Shown here: one piece after another, positions 1 through 5,349 of the stretch
Position numbering within the stretch: position 1 is the stretch's first letter
How the letters are laid out: every line of letters starts with the position of its first letter
Source: Pseudomonadota bacterium
Lineage (GTDB): Bacteria; Desulfobacterota; Desulfarculia; Desulfarculales; JAHJDS01
Direction: 5' to 3'
NCBI GenBank assembly: GCA_018812395.1
Contig: JAHJDS010000556.1
Span: 1-7,387, forward strand
Length of the DNA: 7,387 bases
The notes under the pieces: generated by a model
What the model was told of the DNA's origin: nothing
The model's database searches: none
Seen by the model: only the letters and a program-made list of their open reading frames with translations
Position numbers and translations under genes: made by a program

Positions 1-56
1 CCCAGCTCGGCCAGAAAAACGGTCGTGAACGACGTCAGCAGGATCTTCCATTCCAT
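1..56 (-). CDS. GDT1/UPF0016 (TMEM165-like) membrane protein, N-terminal fragment
   Basis: Only the first 18 codons and two further bases are present; the gene continues beyond the left edge. The peptide reads MEWKILLTSFTTVFLAEL followed by GG, the start of a Gly codon. This matches the usual opening of GDT1/UPF0016 proteins: a hydrophobic first helix running into the family's Glu-x-Gly-Asp-(Lys/Arg)-Thr motif, of which Glu17, Leu18 and the Gly start are visible. Known members are small integral membrane proteins that transport divalent cations such as manganese or calcium. The ATG lies 9 bases beyond the stop codon of the upstream peptidase gene, and its SD (GAGGTGG) overlaps that stop, so the two genes are probably co-transcribed and translationally coupled. 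The Asp-Lys-Thr part of the motif is outside the window, so the family call rests on a short but distinctive stretch. Confidence 0.72.
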   Translation of the reverse strand, partial: MEWKILLTSFTTVFLAEL

Positions 57-60
57 CTTG

Positions 61-68
61 CCACCTCA
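61..68 (-). promoter_or_regulatory. Stop/SD overlap coupling the peptidase gene to the GDT1-like gene
   Basis: On the minus strand the peptidase stop TGA (68-66) runs directly into GAGGTGG (67-61), a strong SD placed 4 bases before the ATG at 56. Ribosomes ending the first gene therefore stop on the initiation site of the second. This is seen in the sequence; coupling is inferred. Confidence 0.7.
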
Positions 69-1277
69 CACCTCGACCACGACCCAGTGGGCCGCGGCCG
101 GGGTCAAGAGACGCGGCCCCTCGCCGGTCACCAAATAGGTGTTCTCCAGACCGACCGCGCCCTCGTCCATGACCATCTTCAGCTCGAGAGCCACCACGTG
201 CCCCGGCCTTAAGGGAAGGTCGTGCCCCGGGGCCAGGAAGGGCGGCTCGTTGAGCTGCAGACCCAGGCCGTGTCCGGCGAACCGGGACTTCTTGCCCGGG
301 AAGCCCAGGAAGGCGTCGGCCCAGCCCAGGCGGTCGGCCGCCTCCAGGGCCAGTCGGTACAGGTCCGAACAGATTTCGTCCGGTCTGAGGCGGGGGCGCA
401 AGGCGTCCTCGATGGCCTCCAGGGCCTCGAAGGCGGCCATGACCCGCTCGGCCGGTCGGCCCAGCGAGAACATGCGCGTCAGGTCCACCAGGTATCCGTC
501 CAGGCACAGTCCGAAATCGATCAAGACCTGGTCGTTGATCTCGATCCGGCGCCGGCCGGCCCCCATGGGAAAGGCCGGTGACAGCCCCACCCCGGCGAAG
601 GGGGCGTCAATGGTGCTTTGCACCGATCCGGAGCGGCCGGCGACCACGTGCCAGTTGAACGATTCGGCCCCGAAGCCGTTCATGCGGACGGTGTTGATAT
701 GCCCGGCGCTCATGGCCAGGCGAGTCATGTCCGCGGCCAGCTCGATCTCGGTGATCCCGGGGCGCAGGCAGGCGGGCACGGCGGCGTAAACCCGTCCGGC
801 CAGCTCGCCCGAGCGGGCCATGAGTTCGGCCTCGTAGTCGCTCTTGACGGCCCGCAGCCCCATCACCAGCGGCGAGACGTCCACCGGCTCCAGGCCGGGC
901 CAGGCCCGCTGGTAGCGGAACAGGTCCCCGGCCGGCAACTCGGCCAGTTCGAAGCCCAGCCGGCCCGGGGTCCGGCCCAGTCGCTCGGCCACCAGAGGGG
1001 CCACGTCCTTGGCCGAGGCGACCCCCTCCACCGCCACCGGCGATTCAAAGGCCGCCCGGTCCGGGTCGCGCCAGACGAACTGGACGGCCGAGCCGTCGGG
1101 CACGACCAGGAGGGCTCCGGCCTGCATGGTCCCGCTGAGGTAGAAGCGGTTGACGGGTCCGAAGATCAGCGCCCCGTCGGCCCCGGCCCGATCGAGTTCC
1201 CGGCCCAAGGCGGCCAGGCGGCGTTCGACTTCGGCCGCGGGGGTGAGGTGGTACGGCTCGAACAGGGATGCATCCAT
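66..1277 (-). CDS. M24-family metallopeptidase (Xaa-Pro aminopeptidase/prolidase-like)
   Basis: A 403-residue cytoplasmic peptidase that should release or cleave residues next to proline using a dinuclear metal centre. The N-terminal half is a creatinase/prolidase-type domain (stretch ALIFGPVNRFYLSG). The C-terminal half is the pita-bread M24 domain. All five expected metal ligands are present: Asp254 and Asp265 (DFG...VDLTR, 11 apart as usual), His336 (FAGHGLG), Glu365 (ALELKM) and Glu378 (GLENTYLV). A conserved-type His lies in the NWHVVAG segment. Length is normal for bacterial members. I chose ATG 1277 because GGGAG sits 6 bases upstream (1288-1284) and because the predicted transcription start, near 1304, lies downstream of the only longer option, a TTG at 1322. 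No signal peptide is seen. The exact substrate (Xaa-Pro peptides or another M24 substrate) cannot be decided from sequence. It leads a probable two-gene operon with the GDT1-like gene. Confidence 0.93.
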   Translation of the reverse strand: MDASLFEPYHLTPAAEVERRLAALGRELDRAGADGALIFGPVNRFYLSGTMQAGALLVVPDGSAVQFVWRDPDRAAFESPVAVEGVASAKDVAPLVAERLGRTPGRLGFELAELPAGDLFRYQRAWPGLEPVDVSPLVMGLRAVKSDYEAELMARSGELAGRVYAAVPACLRPGITEIELAADMTRLAMSAGHINTVRMNGFGAESFNWHVVAGRSGSVQSTIDAPFAGVGLSPAFPMGAGRRRIEINDQVLIDFGLCLDGYLVDLTRMFSLGRPAERVMAAFEALEAIEDALRPRLRPDEICSDLYRLALEAADRLGWADAFLGFPGKKSRFAGHGLGLQLNEPPFLAPGHDLPLRPGHVVALELKMVMDEGAVGLENTYLVTGEGPRLLTPAAAHWVVVEV

Positions 1278-1310
1278 CGACAACTCCCGGACCAAGATAA
1301 GCGGTTTTAT

Positions 1311-1339
1311 AACATAACCCAACCGAGCGGTCGTGACAA
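1311..1339 (-). promoter_or_regulatory. Sigma70-like promoter for the peptidase / GDT1-like operon
   Basis: On the minus strand TTGTCA (1339-1334, 5 of 6 consensus) is followed after exactly 17 bases by TATGTT (1316-1311, 4 of 6). Transcription would start near 1304, leaving about 27 untranslated bases before ATG 1277. An ACCG-AG-CGGT inverted repeat (1322-1331) lies between the two elements and could be an operator, though it is short enough to be chance in GC-rich DNA. Confidence 0.55.
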
Positions 1340-1357
1340 CCTCTCGAGGTCATCGCC

Positions 1358-1384
1358 TTGACTTGACTGATGGTTGGTGATAAT
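1358..1384 (+). promoter_or_regulatory. ilvE: Candidate sigma70-like promoter for ilvE
   Basis: TTGACT (1358-1363, 5 of 6) and GATAAT (1379-1384, 5 of 6) are separated by 15 bases, slightly short of the preferred 17. A second TTGACT overlaps at 1363-1368. The AT-rich stretch 1379-1388 is the only one upstream of ilvE. The leader would be about 35 bases, too short for a leader-peptide attenuator or riboswitch, and none is seen. Confidence 0.42.
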
Positions 1385-1424
1385 TTTAAGGCTTCGATTT
1401 CGGCTAGGACTGGAAGGAAAAGCC

Positions 1425-2495
1425 ATGGCACTACGTATTGAAAAGGCGGCGGCGGACAAACGGAAGGCCAAGCCGGCCGATCAATCCCGTCTCGGCTTCG
1501 GCCGCTTCGTGACCGACCACATGCTCCGGTGCGACTGGACCAGGGACCAAGGCTGGCATGAACACCGGATCGTGCCCTACGGCCCCCTGAACCTGGACCC
1601 GGCGGCCCTGGTCCTGCACTACGGCCAGCAGGTCTTCGAGGGCCTCAAGGCCTACTACGGCCGGGACGGGGCCATCCACCTCTTCCGGCCCCGGGACAAC
1701 CTGGCCCGGCTCAACCGCTCGGCCCGGCGGCTGTGCCTGCCCGAGGTGGACGTGGAAGACGTCATGGCCGGCCTGCGCGAACTGATCCTCCTGGAAAAGG
1801 ACTGGATCCCGACCGCCAACGGGGCCTCGCTCTACATTCGACCGACCCTCATCGCCTCCGAGGCCGTCCTGGGCGTCCAGGTCGCCGCGGAGTGCCTGCT
1901 CTACATCATCGTCGGCCCGGTGGGGGCCTACTACGCCGAGGGTTTCGCCCCGACCAAGATCTTCGTCACCGAGCGTTACGTCCGGGCCGTGATCGGCGGC
2001 GTGGGCGAGGCCAAGACCTCGGCCAATTACGCCGCGTCGCTGCTGGCCGCCGAGGAGGCCTACGCCAAAGGGTACACCCAGGTGCTGTGGCTGGACGCCT
2101 GCGACAAGAAGAGCATCGAGGAGGTGGGCACCTCGAACATCTTCTTCAAGTTCGAGGACGAATTGGTCACCCCGCCCCTGACCGGGTCGATCCTGCCCGG
2201 CATCACCCGGGACACCGTCCTCACCCTGGCCCGGGACCGGGGGCTCACCGTCAACGAGCGCCGGATCACCATCGACGAGGTCATCGCCGGCTGCGGGGAC
2301 GGGTCGCTCCAGGAGGCCTTTGCCACGGGCACGGCCGCGGTCATCTCGCCGGTGGGCGAGATCAACCACCAGGGCCAAACCTCCGTCGTCGGCGACGGCC
2401 GGGTGGGCGAGCTGTCCCGAAGCCTCTACGACGAGATCCTGGACATCCAGTACGGCCGCCGGCCCGACCCCCACAATTGGGTGGTCAAGTTGTAG
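1425..2495 (+). CDS. ilvE: Branched-chain amino acid aminotransferase (class IV PLP enzyme)
   Basis: A 356-residue cytoplasmic enzyme catalysing the reversible, PLP-dependent transfer of the amino group between glutamate and the 2-oxo acids of leucine, isoleucine and valine. It is the last step of their synthesis or the first of their breakdown. It belongs to the longer BCAT subgroup that includes the eukaryotic enzymes. Visible marks are GQQVFEGLKAY near the N-terminus, SLYIRPTLI with Arg139 (phosphate/substrate region), GEAKTSANYA with the Schiff-base Lys197, IEEVGTSN with Glu233 (pairs with the PLP ring nitrogen in BCATs), the LTGSILPGITRD block, and a C-terminal HNWVVKL typical of the subgroup. 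The redox CxxC of human BCAT is absent. ATG 1425 was chosen because AAGGA (1414-1418) lies 6 bases upstream; an upstream TTG at 1374 lies within the promoter region. The gene is monocistronic, divergent from the peptidase gene, and ends at a strong terminator. Confidence 0.96.
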   Translation: MALRIEKAAADKRKAKPADQSRLGFGRFVTDHMLRCDWTRDQGWHEHRIVPYGPLNLDPAALVLHYGQQVFEGLKAYYGRDGAIHLFRPRDNLARLNRSARRLCLPEVDVEDVMAGLRELILLEKDWIPTANGASLYIRPTLIASEAVLGVQVAAECLLYIIVGPVGAYYAEGFAPTKIFVTERYVRAVIGGVGEAKTSANYAASLLAAEEAYAKGYTQVLWLDACDKKSIEEVGTSNIFFKFEDELVTPPLTGSILPGITRDTVLTLARDRGLTVNERRITIDEVIAGCGDGSLQEAFATGTAAVISPVGEINHQGQTSVVGDGRVGELSRSLYDEILDIQYGRRPDPHNWVVKL

Positions 2496-2527
2496 AATAG
2501 ACTATCAATCGGTTCGGTTCTGACGAT

Positions 2528-2560
2528 CGGCCGGGGAGCCCGCCCCCGGCCGGTTTCTTT
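2528..2560 (+). terminator. Rho-independent terminator of ilvE
   Basis: A perfect 9-bp stem, CGGCCGGGG (2528-2536) with CCCCGGCCG (2544-2552), encloses a 7-base loop and is followed by GGTTTCTTT. It lies 33 bases after the ilvE stop. On the opposite strand the hairpin has no T-tract, so it should not terminate the convergent phosphate operon. A second hairpin that would compete for 2539-2545 is listed as a finding. Confidence 0.85.
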
Positions 2561-2583
2561 GTGGGCGGGTCTTTGGTGCGCCG

Positions 2584-3252
2584 TTACCGGGAGATCATGG
2601 CTCGCATCATGTCCGCCGCGTTCTCGGCGTGGTCGGTGATCTCGGCCACGGTCTCGAAGAGACGGATGGAATAGAAGGTCGTGGTGGAGTCCAGGTTAAG
2701 GTCGAAGACCCGGCGCTTGAGGTTGAATTCCAGTTGATCGGCGGCGTGCTCCTTGCGCCTCAGTTCCCGGATCCGGTCCTTGACCACCTGCCGCCCCTCG
2801 TTGCTGGGCGAGCGGAAGTAGTCCCGGGCCGCGTCACACATGGGCACCAGGGTCTCGATGGCCCCGACCGTCACGTCCACCATCTTCAACAGCCGCTCGG
2901 CGATCTCGGGCTCGATCGTCATCTCCTCGCGGAAACTGAGCCACTGCAGTGTGTCCTGAACGCTGTCCAGGACCTTGTCCTGCTCGCGTAGGAACATGAA
3001 AAACTGGAACTTCTCGACGACCATCATCACGCCCTTGGGTAAATGCCCCCGGATGTTGCGCTTGATGGCGTCGGCCTCGGATTCGAGCCGGATGACCTCC
3101 TTGCGCAGGATATCGAACTCCTCGCAGTCCTGCTTGAGGAAGCAGTCGATCGCCTTGCGGAACATCCAGGCGCATTCCTGGACCTTCTTGGCGTGAGGCA
3201 ACAGCTCGTCAAACGGGGATTTACGAAACAGCCGGCCGATCCAGTTTCTCAT
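2584..3252 (-). CDS. DUF47 / PhoU-like protein partnered with the PiT transporter
   Basis: A 222-residue, almost entirely helical cytoplasmic protein of the DUF47 family (distant PhoU relatives, the TIGR00153 group). Acidic helix motifs of PhoU-like bundles are visible: ESEAD (57-61), LREQDKVLDS (88-97), EHAADQ (168-173) and DHAENAAD (207-214). The family's usual C-terminal stretch, QLEFNLKRRVFDL followed by YSIRLFETVAEI, is intact. DUF47 genes very often sit next to pit genes, and their products are thought to modulate uptake or metal-phosphate handling; the biochemical role is not settled. Here it is the second gene of a pit-DUF47 operon, starting 14 bases past the pit stop, with its SD (GAAGGGGG) overlapping that stop. 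Length is normal. No U-tailed terminator is visible after its TAA in this orientation before the convergent ilvE end. Confidence 0.93.
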   Translation of the reverse strand: MRNWIGRLFRKSPFDELLPHAKKVQECAWMFRKAIDCFLKQDCEEFDILRKEVIRLESEADAIKRNIRGHLPKGVMMVVEKFQFFMFLREQDKVLDSVQDTLQWLSFREEMTIEPEIAERLLKMVDVTVGAIETLVPMCDAARDYFRSPSNEGRQVVKDRIRELRRKEHAADQLEFNLKRRVFDLNLDSTTTFYSIRLFETVAEITDHAENAADMMRAMISR

Positions 3253-3260
3253 GAGCCTGT

Positions 3261-3270
3261 CCCCCTTCAG
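3261..3270 (-). promoter_or_regulatory. SD of the DUF47 gene overlapping the pit stop codon
   Basis: The minus strand reads CTGAAGGGGG, in which TGA (3269-3267) is the pit stop and GAAGGGGG is the SD for ATG 3252, 8 bases away. The arrangement ties translation of the regulator-like protein to completion of the transporter. Confidence 0.65.
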
Positions 3271-4499
3271 AAAAATATTCTCAATATCATGTAGATAATT
3301 ATACTGGTCACCGCGGCCACCGGCACCGTGATGACCCAGTAAAGTATGATTTTAAATATGACTCGGAAATCCACGGCCTCCAAGCCGCCGGCCAGACCGA
3401 CGCCGACGATCCCCCCCACGGCGGCGTGGGTGGTCGAGACCGGCATCCCCAGCTTCGAGGCGAGAAGAACCGTGGCGGCCGCGGCGAAATCCACGGAAAA
3501 ACCGCGGGTGTTGGTCAGGACGGTGATCCGCTCGCCCAGGGTTGTCATCACCCCCCGGCCCATGACCAGGGTGCCCAGGCCGATCCCCAGGCCTCCCACG
3601 GCCAGCATCCAGAGCGGCACCGGTACCTTGGCCGAAAGGGAGTGAGAGGTAATGGCAAAGAAGATCCCGGCCAGGGGCCCCAAGGCGTTGGCCACGTCAT
3701 TGGCCCCGTGGGACAAGGCGACAAAAGACGAGGTCCCGATCTGGAGGCCGCGGAACAGTTCCTCCACCCCTCGCAGACGACGAACCAGCACCAGGCGACG
3801 CAACAGCAGATAGCTGGCCCCACCCAACACCACGCCCAACAGGGCCGAGGCAACCACGGACCAGCCCATACCCAGTCCCAGGGACTTGCCCAGGGGCGTC
3901 TTGAGGGCAAAGGACAACCCGATGATGAAAAAGGCCAACCCCACGAAATACGGGCTTAAACGAAGCCCCATGTGCAGCGCCTTTTTGGCGAACATGATCC
4001 GGCGCTGAATGATTCTGAAAAGGCCAAAACCCAAGATGCTGGCTAAAAAGGGAGAGATGATCCAGGAGGCCACCACCGCCACCACCGTCCACCACTTGAC
4101 CGCCGCCGCGCCCCCCAGAAGAAGACCCACCCCCAACAGAGAGCCGACGATGGAGTGAGTCGTGGACACGGGCATGGAAAAAACCGTGGCCACAAAGACC
4201 CACAGCGAGGCCGAAAACAATGCCGCCAAGAGGGCCAGGGCCATCTTGATGTGGTCACCCCCAAACACGGCCTGATCGATGATCCCCTTGCGCAGGGTCT
4301 CGGTCACGTGCGCTCCAATAAAGGCCGCGCCTACGAAGTTGAGCACCGCGGCGATCACCACCGCCTGCTTGACCGTGATCGCCTTGGCCCCCACCGCCGA
4401 GGCCATGGCGTTGGCCAAGTCGTTGGCCCCGATGTTCCAGGCCATGTACAAGCCGACAATGCCGGCGATCACCAGAAGGGTTATGCTTTCCGCGCTCAT
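3267..4499 (-). CDS. pit: PiT-family inorganic phosphate transporter
   Basis: A 410-residue polytopic inner-membrane permease that in this family imports phosphate, usually as a metal-phosphate complex, with H+ or Na+. The two inverted PiT halves are clear: GANDLANAM (24-32, Asp27) with MPVSTTH ending at His115 in the first, and HGANDVANALGPLAG (Asp268) with MPVSTTH ending at His358 in the second. Between them are long hydrophobic segments and a basic loop (IIQRRIMFAKK). Length is normal for short bacterial Pit proteins lacking the large central loop. The DUF47 gene directly downstream supports phosphate as substrate; some PiT relatives (CysP type) carry sulfate and cannot be excluded from sequence alone. 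The start at 4499 has only a weak SD (GAG, 6 bases upstream). Its promoter is predicted about 150 bases upstream, leaving a leader of about 140 bases. Confidence 0.94.
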   Translation of the reverse strand: MSAESITLLVIAGIVGLYMAWNIGANDLANAMASAVGAKAITVKQAVVIAAVLNFVGAAFIGAHVTETLRKGIIDQAVFGGDHIKMALALLAALFSASLWVFVATVFSMPVSTTHSIVGSLLGVGLLLGGAAAVKWWTVVAVVASWIISPFLASILGFGLFRIIQRRIMFAKKALHMGLRLSPYFVGLAFFIIGLSFALKTPLGKSLGLGMGWSVVASALLGVVLGGASYLLLRRLVLVRRLRGVEELFRGLQIGTSSFVALSHGANDVANALGPLAGIFFAITSHSLSAKVPVPLWMLAVGGLGIGLGTLVMGRGVMTTLGERITVLTNTRGFSVDFAAAATVLLASKLGMPVSTTHAAVGGIVGVGLAGGLEAVDFRVIFKIILYWVITVPVAAVTSIIIYMILRIFF

Positions 4500-4641
4500 G
4501 AACTACTCGACAGCGTGAACTCCGACTACCGAATTCGACCAGGGCCGCAAATTCATCCTAGGCCCTCCCCGGCCCGACCTCAAGTCCTTTATGGCGACAG
4601 GGTGACGTTGGTGAGGCATCCGGATGGCGCGGAATGCCTTG
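4500..4641 (-). other. Predicted 5' leader of the pit-DUF47 mRNA
   Basis: If transcription starts near 4641, about 140 untranslated bases precede the pit ATG. They can fold locally: the palindrome CATCCGGATG (4617-4626), an alternative GGCAT/ATGCC pairing (4615-4619 with 4634-4638), and AGGGCC/GGCCCT (minus strand 4566-4561 with 4546-4541). No known riboswitch class is recognised. No convincing leader ORF is seen. Confidence 0.4.
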
Positions 4642-4647
4642 TCGTAG

Positions 4648-4676
4648 TCTATATTATAAGAATGACACCCTGTCAA
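4648..4676 (-). promoter_or_regulatory. Sigma70-like promoter of the pit-DUF47 operon
   Basis: On the minus strand a perfect TTGACA (4676-4671) is followed after 17 bases by TATAGA (4653-4648, 4 of 6). A perfect TATAAT (4658-4653) overlaps it but is only 12 bases from the -35. This is the most consensus-like promoter in the window. The start would fall near 4641. Confidence 0.62.
4663..4675. promoter_or_regulatory. Candidate operator: perfect TGACA-CCC-TGTCA inverted repeat over the pit -35
   Basis: Two perfect 5-base arms flank a 3-base spacer, and the right arm overlaps the -35 hexamer of the pit promoter. A bound dimeric regulator would block polymerase. The half-sites TGTCAT (minus strand) and CTGTCA (plus strand) resemble the PhoB half-site CTGTCA, but they are inverted rather than arranged as the usual 11-base direct repeat. 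The identity of the regulator is therefore open. Confidence 0.42.
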
Positions 4677-4782
4677 AGGCGGGGGGGGCCTCCCCTCGAC
4701 GGTCCCCATCCGGGTTCGAGTGGATCACAGGCCCGGGCTCGTGTTAGATTGGGCCAGGCCAAGAACCGGAACCCACGCCTGC

Positions 4783-4789
4783 GAGGAAG
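4783..4789 (+). promoter_or_regulatory. Strong SD fixing the start of the 148-residue protein
   Basis: GAGGAAG lies 3 bases before ATG 4793. It decides in favour of this start over the in-frame Met at codon 7, which has no SD. Confidence 0.7.
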
Positions 4790-4792
4790 CCG

Positions 4793-5239
4793 ATGGACCG
4801 CCGCCTGACCATGATCAACCTCCACCTCAGCCGGTTTTTGATCTCGGCCCTGAGGCGACATCTCCAGGCCTGGGCCGAACTCCACAAGCAGGACCCCGGC
4901 CAGGTCAGACGGGAAATGGACCGCTTTTCGCCCCGGTTCATCGGCCGGCGCCTGACCGACCGGGAATGGGCCTTCTTCGAGACCTACCTGGGTCCCGACG
5001 GCGACGATCGACGCCGGGAGGTCTCGGGCAAGATCATCGAGTACCCGCTCGTCACCGGGACCCGGATCGTCAGCGCCACCACCGCCGCCGTGGACTACAA
5101 CACCGCGGCCGTCACCGAACTGGTGCGAGACCTGATCGACACCTCCCCCACGCCTCAGGAGCATGAGGCCATCGTCAACTTCCTGTCCGGCCTGATCGAG
5201 ACCGCCCTGTCCACTCCGCCCGAACACCACGTCCACTGA
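4793..5239 (+). CDS. Unrecognised 148-residue cytoplasmic protein
   Basis: I do not recognise a family. The frame is very likely real: a strong SD sits just upstream of the ATG, third codon positions are overwhelmingly G or C, and the protein has sensible amphipathic composition. The first half looks helical (LSRFLISALRRHLQAWAELH, then a charged segment rich in Arg and Asp around 35-75). A middle segment, KIIEYPLVTGTRIVSATTAA, looks like beta strands. A helical C-terminal part (VTELVRDLI; HEAIVNFLSGLIETAL) ends in a His-rich tail (HHVH). There are no Cys residues, signal peptide or membrane helices. It lies divergently from pit and 110 bases before the exported TPR gene in the same orientation, so co-transcription with that gene is possible but unproven. 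A 224-codon open frame on the opposite strand (4673-5347) is judged a shadow. Confidence 0.8.
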   Translation: MDRRLTMINLHLSRFLISALRRHLQAWAELHKQDPGQVRREMDRFSPRFIGRRLTDREWAFFETYLGPDGDDRRREVSGKIIEYPLVTGTRIVSATTAAVDYNTAAVTELVRDLIDTSPTPQEHEAIVNFLSGLIETALSTPPEHHVH

Positions 5240-5281
5240 CGCCCCGGGCGCCGGGCCGGGCTTCCCCGGACCGAACGTGAT

Positions 5282-5311
5282 TTGTCGCCCCGGAATATGG
5301 TAACCTATGAC
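5282..5311 (+). promoter_or_regulatory. Weak candidate promoter for the TPR gene
   Basis: TTGTCG (5282-5287) and TATGAC (5306-5311) are 18 bases apart, each matching 4 of 6 consensus bases. The spacer contains the only AT-rich stretch between the two genes. The preceding stretch 5240-5280 has short GC hairpins but no T-tract, so transcription may also read through from the upstream gene. Confidence 0.33.
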
Positions 5312-5349
5312 GACATGCCTGACACGGACATCAAACGGGAGGCTCAACC

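Larger units (their letters stand above)
4500..4792. other. Divergent intergenic region between pit and the 148-residue protein gene
   Basis: These 293 bases hold the pit promoter and leader on the minus strand and the SD of the next gene on the plus strand. The AT-rich island 4648-4662 is the only one present. A run of eight G (4681-4688) lies just beyond the pit -35. For the plus-strand gene only a weak -10-like TAGATT (4745-4750), preceded by an extended TGT, is seen, with no good -35. No RNA gene or coding frame with family resemblance is recognised. Confidence 0.6.

Noticed and set aside
1278..1322. TTG start at 1322 extending the peptidase by 15 residues
   Set aside because: It lies upstream of the predicted transcription start and has no SD. 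ATG 1277 has GGGAG at ideal spacing.
618..1361. Plus-strand open frames opposite the M24 peptidase
   Set aside because: They read His/Gly/Gln-rich shadow peptides, whereas the peptidase frame preserves all five metal ligands.
1431..2474. Minus-strand open frame of 347 codons opposite ilvE
   Set aside because: ilvE has all BCAT catalytic motifs. The antisense product is low-complexity Gly/Asp/Val-rich with no family resemblance, caused by strong GC3 bias.
4640..4700. Classical Pho box (two direct CTGTCAT repeats 11 bases apart) upstream of pit
   Set aside because: Single half-sites are present but inverted. No second direct repeat is found at 11-base spacing on either strand.
4503..4709. 68-codon minus-strand frame in the pit leader
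   Set aside because: It begins upstream of the predicted promoter, has no SD, and its product has no family resemblance.
5240..5275. GC-rich hairpins after the 148-residue protein gene as a terminator
   Set aside because: The stems are only about 5 bp and no T-tract follows, so intrinsic termination is not supported.
4673..5347. Minus-strand open frame of 224 codons opposite the 148-residue protein gene
   Set aside because: It has no SD or recognisable motif. Its product is a Gly/Arg/Val-rich string typical of the antisense of GC-rich genes. It also covers the promoter of the TPR gene.
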